NCBI GenBank assembly: GCA_963699345.1
Contig: CAVOTL010000005.1
Location: 186,001-250,000, forward strand
Length of the DNA: 64,000 bases
From: Bog-756 sp963699345
GTDB taxonomy: Bacteria > Actinomycetota > Acidimicrobiia > Acidimicrobiales > RAAP-2
Reading direction: 5' to 3'
A program made the position numbers and the translations under genes. The notes below the pieces were generated by a model. The model made no database searches, was not told the origin of the DNA, and saw nothing but the letters and a program-made list of their open reading frames with translations. Shown here piece after piece: positions 17,341-24,454 of the stretch (position 1 is its first letter; each line of letters begins with the position of its first letter).

Positions 17341-18111
17341 TCACAGTGTGTAGTCCGATCCTGTCGCCGCCTGCTCCACCGGACCACCGAAGGCGGAGGC
17401 GGCTTCCTCGGCCACCGCCGCGGCGTCCATCGTGGGCCACCGGTGGGTGATGACCAGCCGTCGGGCCCCGGCGGCCCGGGCCGCGGTGCCGGCCTGTCGG
17501 CCACTCAGGTGACCGGCCGTCCCTTCGTGCGCGGCGGTGTAGGTCGCCTCGCACAGCAGCAGGTCGAGGCCGTTGCCGAGGACGTCCGGCGACCAGCCCG
17601 GCCCCGTGTCGGCAGAGTAGCCCAGGGCCCGGCCGGCCCCGTCGACCCGGACGGCCAACGTCTCCTCCACGTGGTCCGTGCGGTGGAAGGCGCAGGAGGC
17701 TTCGCCGATCCCGGCCCGGTCCCCGTCGGTGACGCAGCGCCAGTCGAGCATCGGGGTCCGTTCGGGTGCGGCGCGGGTGGCGACCTCGGCCGGGGCGTAG
17801 ACGGGAAGGGGAGAACGCCGCCCCCCGAACCGGGCCTGGGTGTCCATGGCGTAGAGGTCGCTCCAGTGGTCGGTGTGGTGGTGGCTGATCACGACGGCGT
17901 CCACGTCGGCGGGATCGAGGAGGGTCTGGAGGACCGCGAAGGTGCCGGGCCCGCAGTCGAGCACGAGGCTCGTACCCCCGACCTGCACGAGATACCCACT
18001 TCCGGCGCCCCCGGGGCCGGGCCAGCTGCCGTCACAGCCGAGCACGGTCAGGACCACCGCGTCCCCCGGGTCGGTCGGGGCGATGCGGGGTGCCGCTCGT
18101 CTGCCTGCCAT
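17341..18111 (-). CDS. Metallo-beta-lactamase-fold phosphodiesterase-like protein (Rv1339 type)
   Basis: A 256-residue RNase Z-like hydrolase. The zinc motif SHHHTDHWSD (about residue 75) is followed by ERTPMLDW, HRTDHVEETL, YSADTGPG and a final ITHRWP His. The M. tuberculosis counterpart in the same gene order, Rv1339, has been reported to hydrolyse cAMP, so a cyclic-nucleotide or RNA phosphodiesterase role is possible here; this is by homology and synteny. The ATG at 18111 has TAATCT 6 nt upstream, a leaderless promoter signature, so it may be transcribed separately from cysM (72 nt gap). It ends 11 nt before rph. Confidence 0.9.
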   Translation of the reverse strand: MAGRRAAPRIAPTDPGDAVVLTVLGCDGSWPGPGGAGSGYLVQVGGTSLVLDCGPGTFAVLQTLLDPADVDAVVISHHHTDHWSDLYAMDTQARFGGRRSPLPVYAPAEVATRAAPERTPMLDWRCVTDGDRAGIGEASCAFHRTDHVEETLAVRVDGAGRALGYSADTGPGWSPDVLGNGLDLLLCEATYTAAHEGTAGHLSGRQAGTAARAAGARRLVITHRWPTMDAAAVAEEAASAFGGPVEQAATGSDYTL

Positions 18112-18117
18112 CCGGTC

Positions 18118-18123
18118 AGATTA
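18118..18123 (-). promoter_or_regulatory. -10 box in front of the Rv1339-type gene
   Basis: TAATCT on the minus strand, 6 nt before the ATG at 18111, suggests a leaderless transcript beginning inside the cysteine cluster. No clear -35 box is seen. Confidence 0.4.
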
Positions 18124-18183
18124 GGCGGCGCCGGGCCGAGCCGACCGGGACCGGGCCCGCAGGATCGACGGAAGGTGGGGTCG

Positions 18184-19131
18184 TCAGAAGTAGGTGATCT
18201 CCTTGGCCCGGGCCTCGACGGTGTCGAGGTGGTCGGTCCAGGCCCCGGTCGACAGGTACTTCCATCCCGCGTCGCAGCAGACCGTCACGATGACCCCCGA
18301 CTCCAGCGTGGCCGCCGTCTTGACCGCACCGGCCAGGATGGCGCCCGAGGAGAGCCCGGCGAAGATGCCGACCTCGGTCAGGCGCCTCGTCCACTCGATC
18401 GACTCGCGGGGCCGCACGATGCGCTTGCCGTCGAGCAACGCGGCACCGTCGTTGTCGAGGAAGATCGGCGGGATGTAGCCGTCGTCCAGGTTGCGCAGCC
18501 CGTCGACCAGCTCCCCGGCCGGCGGCTCGATGGCCAGCACCTTGATATCGGGGTTCTGCTCCTTCAGGTACCGGCCCACCCCGAGCAGGGTGCCCGACGT
18601 CCCGAGGCCGGCCACGAAGTGGGTCACCTCGGGGCAGTCCTTCCAGATCTCGGGGCCGGTGCCCTCGTAGTGGGCACGCGGGTTCGCCGGGTTGGCGTAC
18701 TGGTAGAGGAACGTCCACTCCGGATGCTCGGCCGCCAGCGCCCGGGCCCGGCGCACCGCCCCGTTGGAACCCTCCGCCCCCGGCGAGTCGATGATCTCCG
18801 CCCCCCACGACTCGAGCAGCTGGCGGCGCTCGATGGAGACGTTGGTGGCCAGGACCACCTTGAGCTTGTAGCCCTTGATCCGGCAGACCATGGCCAGGCC
18901 GATGCCGGTGTTGCCGGACGAGGGCTCGATGAGGGTGCCGCCCGGGGTCAGGCTCCCGTCAGCCTCGGCGGCCTCGATCATGGCCAACGCGATCCGGTCC
19001 TTGACCGAGCCCCCCGGGTTCTGACCCTCGAGCTTCATGAGGATCCGGACGTCCGGGCTCGGGCTCAGGGGCGAGATGTCGACGAGGGGCGTGTTCCCGA
19101 TCAGGTCCAGGATCGACCCGTAGACGGTCAT
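18184..19131 (-). CDS. cysM: CysO-dependent cysteine synthase (O-phosphoserine sulfhydrylase)
   Basis: PLP enzyme that, in M. tuberculosis, joins O-phospho-L-serine with sulfide carried as a thiocarboxylate on CysO. The PLP lysine is Lys44 in PGGSVKDR; the phosphate and asparagine loop is EPSSGNTGIGLAM (about 69), and GLGTSGTLLGVGRYL (about 175) binds the PLP phosphate. The 315-residue length matches the family. The C-terminal region GLSSGAILAG is normal. The ATG at 19131 overlaps the cysO stop by 4 nt (ATGA), which supports the CysO-dependent assignment over a plain sulfide-using CysK. Confidence 0.95.
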   Translation of the reverse strand: MTVYGSILDLIGNTPLVDISPLSPSPDVRILMKLEGQNPGGSVKDRIALAMIEAAEADGSLTPGGTLIEPSSGNTGIGLAMVCRIKGYKLKVVLATNVSIERRQLLESWGAEIIDSPGAEGSNGAVRRARALAAEHPEWTFLYQYANPANPRAHYEGTGPEIWKDCPEVTHFVAGLGTSGTLLGVGRYLKEQNPDIKVLAIEPPAGELVDGLRNLDDGYIPPIFLDNDGAALLDGKRIVRPRESIEWTRRLTEVGIFAGLSSGAILAGAVKTAATLESGVIVTVCCDAGWKYLSTGAWTDHLDTVEARAKEITYF

Positions 19132-19433
19132 CGGGGTCGGCGCGCCCCGGGCCCGAACGCCCCACCGGCCACGGCGGGGAGGATGGACAGCTCGTCGGTG
19201 TCGCCCACCGGGGTGTCGACCCCCGAGAGATAGCGCACGTCGTCGTCGTTGAGGTAGACGTTCACGAACTTGTGGAGCGACCCGCTGTCGTCGATCACCT
19301 GGCCGGACATACCGGGGTACTCCGCCACCAGCGCGGTCAGGGCCTCGCCCACGGTCGAGCCGTCGACGGCCACGGTGCGCTCGCCCCCGGCATGGGGCCG
19401 CAGCACGGTGGGGAGGTTCACTTGGACGGGCAC
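19128..19433 (-). CDS. cysO: Sulfur-carrier protein CysO with a C-terminal extension
   Basis: ThiS/MoaD-like ubiquitin-fold carrier whose C-terminal Gly-Gly is converted to a thiocarboxylate and hands sulfur to CysM. The core LPTVLRPHAGGERTV, HKFVNVYLNDDDVRYLSG and SILPAVAGG matches CysO. Mycobacterial CysO ends exactly at that Gly-Gly. Here ten more residues (AFGPGARRPR) follow before a stop that overlaps the cysM ATG by 4 nt. Such carriers elsewhere are trimmed by a JAMM protease, and one (mec) is encoded 117 nt upstream. The translated length is 101 residues. The activating MoeB/ThiF-type enzyme is not in the window. Confidence 0.92.
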   Translation of the reverse strand: MPVQVNLPTVLRPHAGGERTVAVDGSTVGEALTALVAEYPGMSGQVIDDSGSLHKFVNVYLNDDDVRYLSGVDTPVGDTDELSILPAVAGGAFGPGARRPR

Positions 19434-19550
19434 GTGGGCTCCTTTGGATTCCGGCGCCCCTCGTGGGGCCTGGTGGTGGGTACGCCCGATCGGTGGGCGC
19501 CCCTGGGTGCCCCGACGGGGCGTCGAATCATGACCATTCCGCTTGGGATT

Positions 19551-19955
19551 CTACCTCCCCACCCGGACGGGTTCCTCCTCGATCCCCCCGTCCACGATCC
19601 GGTAGCTCCGGACCACGGGCTCGGTGTCCCGCAACGACACCAGGACGTAGTGCCACGTCGGGTCCGGGGCCTGGGCCACGTCGGTGGGCGACGGGTAGGC
19701 ATCGGTGTGGGTGTGGGAGTGGAAGACGCCGATGATGGACATGCCCGACGCCTCGGCCTCCCGGTCGGCCCGCAGGTGCTCTCGCGGGTCGACGGTGTAG
19801 AGCTTGGCCGAGGCCGCCAGGTTGCGGGTCGGGTAGCACGTGGTGGCGCGACCGTCCGTCGGGTCGCCGGCCAGCAGCCCGCAGGCCTCGTCGGGCAGCC
19901 CGACCAGGCAGTGGGCCACCATCTGGTCGTGGACGGCACGGGGCATCGAGAGCAT
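19551..19955 (-). CDS. mec: JAMM metalloprotease Mec (CysO-cysteine hydrolase)
   Basis: Zinc isopeptidase that in M. tuberculosis (Rv1334) frees cysteine from the CysO-cysteine adduct. The JAMM signature is complete: Glu23 in DEACGLLAG, His79 and His81 in FHSHTH, and Asp92 in SPTD. Length is 134 residues, normal for the family. The ATG at 19955 has the -10-like TAGCGT 8 nt upstream and no Shine-Dalgarno, suggesting a leaderless first gene of the cysteine operon. The cognate CysO has a 10-residue tail past Gly-Gly, so the enzyme may also mature the carrier; that part is inference. Confidence 0.93.
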   Translation of the reverse strand: MLSMPRAVHDQMVAHCLVGLPDEACGLLAGDPTDGRATTCYPTRNLAASAKLYTVDPREHLRADREAEASGMSIIGVFHSHTHTDAYPSPTDVAQAPDPTWHYVLVSLRDTEPVVRSYRIVDGGIEEEPVRVGR

Positions 19956-19963
19956 CGACCCTC

Positions 19964-19969
19964 ACGCTA
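19964..19969 (-). promoter_or_regulatory. -10 box of the mec-cysO-cysM operon
   Basis: TAGCGT on the minus strand lies 8 nt before the mec ATG at 19955. The divergent gene smpB starts 124 bp away and has a similar box (TACCGT) in the other direction. Confidence 0.4.
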
Positions 19970-20064
19970 GAGGACCCCGGTCCGGTCCCGAGCGACCGCG
20001 GCCTCCCGGTGACCGGACCGGCGGGGCCCCGACCGTCCGTGCCGGGCGACCGGGGACGGGCGAC

Positions 20065-20070
20065 TACCGT
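20065..20070 (+). promoter_or_regulatory. -10 box of smpB, near-leaderless
   Basis: TACCGT ends 8 nt before the GTG start of smpB at 20079, implying a leader of only about 2 nt. No Shine-Dalgarno sequence is present. Confidence 0.4.
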
Positions 20071-20078
20071 CGTTCGAC

Positions 20079-20615
20079 GTGGCCGCAGCCAAGAAGAAGG
20101 CATCGCCCGGCGGCTCGGGCGGCAAGGGCGGGAAGGACGCCGCCCGGGAGCGCAACCGGCTGGTGGCGTCCAACCGCCGCGCCCGGCACGACTACGAGAT
20201 CATCGACACCCTCGAGTGCGGCATCGTGCTCCAGGGTTCCGAGGTGAAGTCGCTGCGCGAGGGCAGGATCGCCCTCCAGGACTCCTACGCCCGGATCGAC
20301 GACGGCGAGCTGTGGTTGTTCGGGGTCCATGTGCCGCCCTACGCCCAGGCCAACGGCTTCGGGGCCCACGACCCCGACCGGCGGCGCAAGCTGCTGGTCC
20401 ACCGTCGCCAGATCGACGAGTGGATGGGCAAGACCAAGCAGAACTCGCTGACCATGGTCCCGCTGTCCATCTACTTCAAGGACGGCCGGGCCAAGGTCGA
20501 GCTCGCCCTCGCCCGCGGTCGGCGCCAGTACGACAAGCGCCACGCCATCGCCGCCCGCGACGCCGGACGGGACGCCGCCCGCGAGGCCCGGACCGCCGCC
20601 AAGAGCCGGGTCTGA
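20079..20615 (+). CDS. smpB: SsrA-binding protein SmpB
   Basis: Small RNA-binding beta-barrel protein that delivers tmRNA to stalled ribosomes for trans-translation. A Lys/Gly-rich N-terminus leads to the core NRRARHDYEIIDTLECGIVL and GSEVKSLREGRIALQDSYAR (seen as two separate blocks from about residue 28), then KLLVHRRQID and the basic GRRQYDKRHAIAARDAGRDA tail, which enters the decoding site. Length is 178 residues, slightly longer than the ~160 average because of the N-terminal extension. GTG at 20079. Its partner ssrA starts 119 nt downstream on the same strand. Confidence 0.97.
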   Translation: MAAAKKKASPGGSGGKGGKDAARERNRLVASNRRARHDYEIIDTLECGIVLQGSEVKSLREGRIALQDSYARIDDGELWLFGVHVPPYAQANGFGAHDPDRRRKLLVHRRQIDEWMGKTKQNSLTMVPLSIYFKDGRAKVELALARGRRQYDKRHAIAARDAGRDAAREARTAAKSRV

Positions 20616-20733
20616 GCGGTCCCATCCAAGTCGGCGCGGTGGACGGGGTGCCTCCCGGCGGCCCTGCCGTGACGTCCGGGAGGTACGATGGACGTCTGTC
20701 CGCGGAGGTGGTGCGGACTGTGGAGTACCCCGA

Positions 20734-21081
20734 GGGGGTGACAGGCTTCGACTCCGGTCGTCGATGTAGGAGAAGCGAGCCGTGGTCTCCGGAGCCACGT
20801 TAAAGAGCCGGAACCAAAAACAAACGCCGAGCCTCAGCTCGCGCTCGCAGCCTAGAAACTGCGACGTCCTCCTGGTCTAAGCCCCACGGGTCAGAACAGG
20901 GCGCCATCTAGTGGGGCTCACCTGAACAGCTGCGCCGACGGGCCGTCAGGGACAGTTCAGTCGGATACGGAACCGCCCTGCCGCCGGTAGCGGAGCGGGT
21001 CCCGACAATCCACCACCGGCTGCGCTCGGAGAAGGCCTATTGAGAAGCCGGAGGACGCGGGTTCGATTCCCGCCACCTCCA
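20734..21081 (+). ncRNA. ssrA: Transfer-messenger RNA (tmRNA)
   Basis: One-piece tmRNA of about 348 nt. The 5' end GGGGGTGACAGGCTTCGACT carries the hallmark sequence and pairs with the 3' acceptor CACCTCC just before the discriminator A at 21081. The T-arm GCGGG-TTCGATT-CCCGC is intact; CCA is not encoded. The tag frame is best read from GAG at 20805 to the stop TAG at 20853-20855 as EPEPKTNAEPQLALAA, ending in the usual LALAA degradation signal. The resume codon is assigned by back-reading from the stop and is the least certain point. It follows smpB and ends at a strong terminator. Confidence 0.95.
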
Positions 21082-21085
21082 CGAT

Positions 21086-21125
21086 GCCCCTGACCTGTTT
21101 TCCCGCAGGTCAGGGGCGTTTTCTT
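21086..21125 (+). terminator. Intrinsic terminator of ssrA
   Basis: GCCCCTGACCTG (21086-21097) and CAGGTCAGGGGC (21106-21117) form a perfect 12-bp stem with an 8-nt loop, followed by GTTTTCTT. It is the only textbook rho-independent terminator seen in the window and lies 4 nt after the tmRNA. Confidence 0.95.
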
Positions 21126-21241
21126 GTCCGGGCTCGGCGACCGACACGAGAAGTCGCGTACAGCGATCGGGCGTTTGGATGTGACCTGGCCCCCGGACAG
21201 TGGTCCACCGCCCGGCAACCGGTTCACTGCCTCTACTGGAT

Positions 21242-21877
21242 TCAACGTGGTCCGTAGGCGTCCACGAACGCGGCGGAAGCCTTCCGGGCCATCGGGATGA
21301 GATCGTGGGTCGACGCGTAGTCGTCATCGCCGGTGAACATGGCCTTGTTCACCGGGATCCAGAACAACATGCCGACGAAGTGCTCCGCAGCCGCCATCGC
21401 ATCGTCAAGATCGAGCAGGTGACGATCCGCCAGGGCCCCGAAGCTGGCCGCGAGCGCGGCGAGGACCCGTTCGAACCCTCTCTCGTACCAGGCTGTCGAG
21501 ATCTCGGGGAAGCGATCCGCGGAAGAGATCACCAGGCGCCGGAGTCGTAGGACCCGGGGCTGCATCAACGCCAGGAGAAACGTCTCGGCCAGATGCTCCA
21601 AATCCCCGGACACATCCGTGGTTGCCGGCAATTGCTCCGCGATGACCTCGATGAGCCCGCTCATATCGTCGGTCGTGGACAGCACGATGTCGGCGAAGAG
21701 ATGCTGCTTGTCGGTGAAATGCTTGTAGACCGTCTGTTTGGAGACCCCGGCCGTCGCCGCGATCTCCTCCATCGTCGTGCCGTCGTACCCGTTGGCGAGG
21801 AACGTGTCGATGGCCGCTTCCCGGATCTCACGGTGTCGCCTGTCCGAGTTCCGCTCCGAGGGCTCCGGCGTGCTCAT
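21242..21877 (-). CDS. TetR/AcrR-family transcriptional regulator
   Basis: A 211-residue TetR repressor. The HTH MEEIAATAGVSKQTVYKHF lies near residues 36-54. The C-terminal domain is of the AcrR/AefR-like type with FVGMLFWIPVNKAMF. The ATG at 21877 has AGGTGG about 5 nt upstream and is preferred over an in-frame GTG at 21895. It is divergent from a VOC protein and a DUF4287 protein. Two 26-bp repeats with palindromic cores lie between, so it likely represses both directions. Codon choice here is visibly less GC-extreme than in the surrounding genes, suggesting a different origin. Confidence 0.92.
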   Translation of the reverse strand: MSTPEPSERNSDRRHREIREAAIDTFLANGYDGTTMEEIAATAGVSKQTVYKHFTDKQHLFADIVLSTTDDMSGLIEVIAEQLPATTDVSGDLEHLAETFLLALMQPRVLRLRRLVISSADRFPEISTAWYERGFERVLAALAASFGALADRHLLDLDDAMAAAEHFVGMLFWIPVNKAMFTGDDDYASTHDLIPMARKASAAFVDAYGPR

Positions 21878-21890
21878 GAGTGCCACCTGA

Positions 21891-21942
21891 AACACAGTAC
21901 TAGACGGATCAGTTCCAACACAGTACTATACGGTCTAGTTCC
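21891..21942. promoter_or_regulatory. Two 26-bp direct repeats with palindromic cores (TetR operator)
   Basis: AACACAGTAC begins both copies, at 21891-21916 and 21917-21942. The cores are ACTAGACGGATCAGT and ACTATACGGTCTAGT, the second with inverted ACTA/TAGT ends. They sit between the divergent TetR and VOC genes. On the plus strand TAGACG (21901) and TACTAT (21924) could be -35 and -10 with 17 bp between, so bound repressor would block this promoter. Identification as the operator is by position and symmetry. Confidence 0.75.
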
Positions 21943-21969
21943 GACAACACGGCCACTGGAGGTCAAGTC

Positions 21970-22368
21970 ATGAAGCTCGAGGCATACCTGTTCTTTCCGG
22001 GCAACACCGAAGAAGCGGTCAGCTTCTACCGGTCCGTTCTCGGTGGCGAGGTGGCGATCACCCGGCGCGGCGATGTGGACCCGACGGCATCGGAGACCGA
22101 GAAGCATCTCGTGATCAACGCCGCACTGGACACCGGGGCCTTCACCCTGCGAGCCAGTGACCGCGCCGATACGACAAACGACGTCCAGACCCGGGTCGAG
22201 CTCTCCATCATCGGGTCCGACGAGGACGAGCTCCGTCAGATCTTCGATGCGCTGAGCGATGGGGGTTCCGTCAAGGCGCCCCTCGAGAAGATGTTCTGGG
22301 GCGACACGTTCGGTGCGCTGATCGACAAGTTCGGTATCGGCTGGCAGGTCAACATCTCTGCCAGCTGA
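21970..22368 (+). CDS. VOC-superfamily protein (PhnB/glyoxalase-like)
   Basis: A 132-residue vicinal-oxygen-chelate fold protein of the PhnB-like type. It shows the start MKLEAYLFFPGNTEEAVSFY, a central RVELSIIGSDEDELRQIFDAL helix-strand region and the ending MFWGDTFGALIDKFGIGWQVN, which is the standard pattern of these proteins. The usual metal ligands are not clearly complete, so it may bind rather than convert a ligand. ATG at 21970 with GGAGG 7 nt upstream. It is the first gene of a two-gene unit controlled by the palindromic repeats upstream. The substrate is unknown; such genes often accompany TetR regulators in detoxification loci. Confidence 0.88.
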   Translation: MKLEAYLFFPGNTEEAVSFYRSVLGGEVAITRRGDVDPTASETEKHLVINAALDTGAFTLRASDRADTTNDVQTRVELSIIGSDEDELRQIFDALSDGGSVKAPLEKMFWGDTFGALIDKFGIGWQVNISAS

Positions 22369-22423
22369 CGAGTCATCACCGGTCACCGGGTGATGAACGC
22401 CCGAACCCGAGGAAGGGGACATC

Positions 22424-22654
22424 TTGACTGACCAGACTGCACCATGGCCGAAGCAAGGACCGGCGTCGTACTTTCTATCGATCGAGAAGAAGTACGGCCG
22501 CTCGATCGCCGAGTGGCAGAAGATCATCGGGGACTGCGGACTCGAGAAGCACATGGCGATCGTCGGCCACCTCAAGTCCGAGTACGAGATGGGTCATGGT
22601 CACGCCAACGCCCTTGTCGGATGGACACTCGCCGGTAACACCGCCGCTCCGTAG
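22424..22654 (+). CDS. DUF4287-domain protein
   Basis: A 76-residue protein. The block SYFLSIEKKYGRSIAEWQKI followed by HMAIVGHLKSEYEMGHGHANALV is the DUF4287 signature, a small helical domain of unknown function. It starts at TTG (22424) with AAGGGG upstream and lies 55 nt after the VOC gene, so the two are likely co-transcribed and under the same TetR. No enzyme motif is visible. Confidence 0.88.
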   Translation: MTDQTAPWPKQGPASYFLSIEKKYGRSIAEWQKIIGDCGLEKHMAIVGHLKSEYEMGHGHANALVGWTLAGNTAAP

Positions 22655-22885
22655 ATCGTTCGCAGACCGACGGGCCAGCCGGATCGGCTGACCGACGGAA
22701 TTCGGTTCAGAGCCAGCGGCGATGGGATTCGAACATCGTTCCGCCACCTCTGGAACCGGTCTTTCAGAACCCGGCCCCCGGCTGAAGATAGGGCCCGGTG
22801 CGTGGACTTGCGTGTCGCATGATCCATTGCCGCGGGCCAGCCGTAGGGGGCAGACGTGCGCCCGGCATCGCCCGTCACGAGGAGT
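22655..22885. other. Intergenic region with a tRNA-like remnant
   Basis: No gene is supported. GGGATTCGAAC near 22728 resembles a T-loop on the minus strand, but the flanking stem does not pair as a tRNA. CCGCCACCTC near 22742 repeats 10 bp found at the tmRNA 3' end. It may be the far edge of an old insertion next to ssrA. Confidence 0.3.
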
Positions 22886-24136
22886 TCACGCCCAACCCCA
22901 CGCCAGACCGGACAACTCCATGGGTCCGGGTCCGCCAATTCCGGTGGGTCCCGTCGTGATCGTCATGAAGGCGAACGCCCCGTCGAGGAAGCCGGGTGCG
23001 CTCAGTCGAACGGTCAACGGATAGGTCGAGTACGTCCCGTCGGCGCAGTTGGGCTGACAGTCGTTCCAATGGAGGGTGGCGGTCCCGGTCGCCCCCGCCT
23101 CGGTCCAGACGTTCCAGCTGATGGGGGTGAGGACCGCCGCGCTCGTGGCGCATCCGAGGAAGATCGATGCCGGTCGCATCTGGGCGCCGATGTCCACCGG
23201 TCCGTCCCCGCAGGACTGGACCGCGGGCAAGGCCATGGTGGCGGGCACCGCCGTCGAGGTGAGGAGCCAGTAGCCGACCCCGGCCGGATCGGGCGCGATG
23301 GCGGTGATCGGATAGGTGACGACCGGATCTTCGATCGATCCGTCGAAGCCCAGGGAACCGAAGTAGGGGGCACCGCCGAAGGCGAACACCCCGCCGTCGA
23401 CCGCGGTCAGCCAGTACCCCGAGCCGTCGGGGGCCGCAGCGATGCCCACCACCGGGGCGTTGAGGTGCGCACTCCCCATCGAGCCGTCGAAGCCGGCGCC
23501 GCCGAAGGCGAACACCCCGCCGTCCGACGCCACCAACCAGTACCCCGAGCCGTCGGGGTCCGCGGCGATGCCCACGACCGGGGCGTTGAGGTGCGTCGCT
23601 CCCAGCGAGCCGTCGAAGCGGGCGCTGCCGAAGGCGAACACCCCGCCGTCCGACGCCACCAACCAGTACCCCGAGCCGTCGGGGTCCGCGGCAATGCCCA
23701 CGACCGGGGCGTTGAGGTGCGTCGCTCCCAGCGAGCCGTCGAAGCGGGCGCTGCCGAAGGCGAACACCCCGCCGTCCGACGCCACCAACCAGTACCCCGA
23801 GCCGTCGGGGTCCGCGGCGATGCCCACCACCGGGGCGTTGAGGTGCGTCGCTCCCAGCGAGCCGTCGAAGCGGGCGCTGCCGAAGGCGAATACCCCGCCG
23901 TCCGACGCCACCAACCAACATCCGTTGCCGTCAGGATCGGCCGCCATGCTGACGACCGGTGCGTTGTAGTCGACGGTGGAGGTGACGAAACCGGGCACGC
24001 CCCCGAACGCCACGGGCTGGTTGGCGACCGCGGTCAGCCCGGTGTGCGGCGAGGGTTGGGCGAACGACGTGCCGGTGGCGACGACAGCCGGACAACCGAG
24101 GGCCGCGAGGAGGACCAGGATCAGGAGTCGCTTCAT
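22886..24136 (-). CDS. Secreted GYW-repeat protein
   Basis: A 416-residue exported protein. The signal peptide MKRLLILVLLAALGCPAVVA is followed by a short linker and five full 42-residue repeats (about 58-265) of type GYWLVASDGGVFAFG-SARFDGSLGATHLN, plus a decayed sixth. The repeats are almost identical in DNA. A separate C-terminal domain (about 300-416) has four cysteines (QSCGDG, FLGCAT, NDCQPNC) and reads like a small Ig-like secreted domain. Function is unknown; repeats of this type form the C-terminus of the SpoIID protein (12696-14801) and of the TIG protein (41679-45914). ATG at 24136 with AAGGAGGGGGA upstream. It stands alone. Confidence 0.85.
   Translation of the reverse strand: MKRLLILVLLAALGCPAVVATGTSFAQPSPHTGLTAVANQPVAFGGVPGFVTSTVDYNAPVVSMAADPDGNGCWLVASDGGVFAFGSARFDGSLGATHLNAPVVGIAADPDGSGYWLVASDGGVFAFGSARFDGSLGATHLNAPVVGIAADPDGSGYWLVASDGGVFAFGSARFDGSLGATHLNAPVVGIAADPDGSGYWLVASDGGVFAFGGAGFDGSMGSAHLNAPVVGIAAAPDGSGYWLTAVDGGVFAFGGAPYFGSLGFDGSIEDPVVTYPITAIAPDPAGVGYWLLTSTAVPATMALPAVQSCGDGPVDIGAQMRPASIFLGCATSAAVLTPISWNVWTEAGATGTATLHWNDCQPNCADGTYSTYPLTVRLSAPGFLDGAFAFMTITTGPTGIGGPGPMELSGLAWGWA
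23340..23965. repeat. Array of near-identical 126-bp coding repeats
   Basis: Repeat landmarks (GAGCCGTCGG) recur at 23421, 23547, 23673 and 23799, exactly 126 bp apart, i.e. 42 codons. Units two and three differ by only a few bases, implying recent duplication or gene conversion. The array encodes the GYW repeats of the secreted protein on the minus strand. Confidence 0.92.
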
Positions 24137-24454
24137 GTCCCCCTCCTTGTGTCAACGCATCGCTCTCCGAGGGTACCTGCGCCCGGTCCCGTGCGCGCCA
24201 CACCCGCCGGTTCCGGGTACCCGACGGCACGCCCGTCCTCAGCCGAGGGATCCTGGCGGTCCACTCGTCCGGGCGCCGCCGTCGCCACCCGCGCCTACCA
24301 CGACCGGAACTCCATACCTGAGCCCTCTCCCGAGGGGCTCGGACTCCCGAGGGGCTCGGACCGCAACGCACATCGCGACCGGTGACCCAACGTCGGCTAC
24401 ACCTGTTGCCGCTGGTAGACGGCGGTCAGGTGAGAGCTGCGTAACCTGCGGAGT
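24137..24454. other. Intergenic region between divergent genes
   Basis: About 318 bp between the secreted GYW protein (minus) and the HTH gene (plus). It holds two adjacent 17-bp direct repeats TCCCGAGGGGCTCGGAC (24328-24344 and 24345-24361) and an inverted CACCTG...CAGGTG pair (24400-24432) just upstream of the HTH gene, possibly its operator. No open frame with protein-like composition is seen. Confidence 0.5.
24442..24447 (+). promoter_or_regulatory. -10 box, leaderless start of the HTH gene
   Basis: TAACCT ends 7 nt before the GTG at 24455. No Shine-Dalgarno sequence is seen. An inverted CACCTG/CAGGTG pair lies directly upstream. Confidence 0.4.

Noticed and set aside
19434..19550. Riboswitch or regulatory RNA upstream of cysO
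   Set aside because: Short GC hairpins are present, but no known riboswitch pattern could be recognised and the gap is only 117 bp.
22715..22765. Possible tRNA 3' half (GATTCGAAC T-loop-like sequence)
   Set aside because: The flanking bases give no 5-bp T-stem with a 7-nt loop and no acceptor stem or anticodon arm can be drawn. Kept only as a possible integration remnant.
23340..23965. CRISPR-like regular spacing of repeats
   Set aside because: The 126-bp units are contiguous, in frame and protein-coding (GYW repeats); there are no unique spacers and no cas genes.
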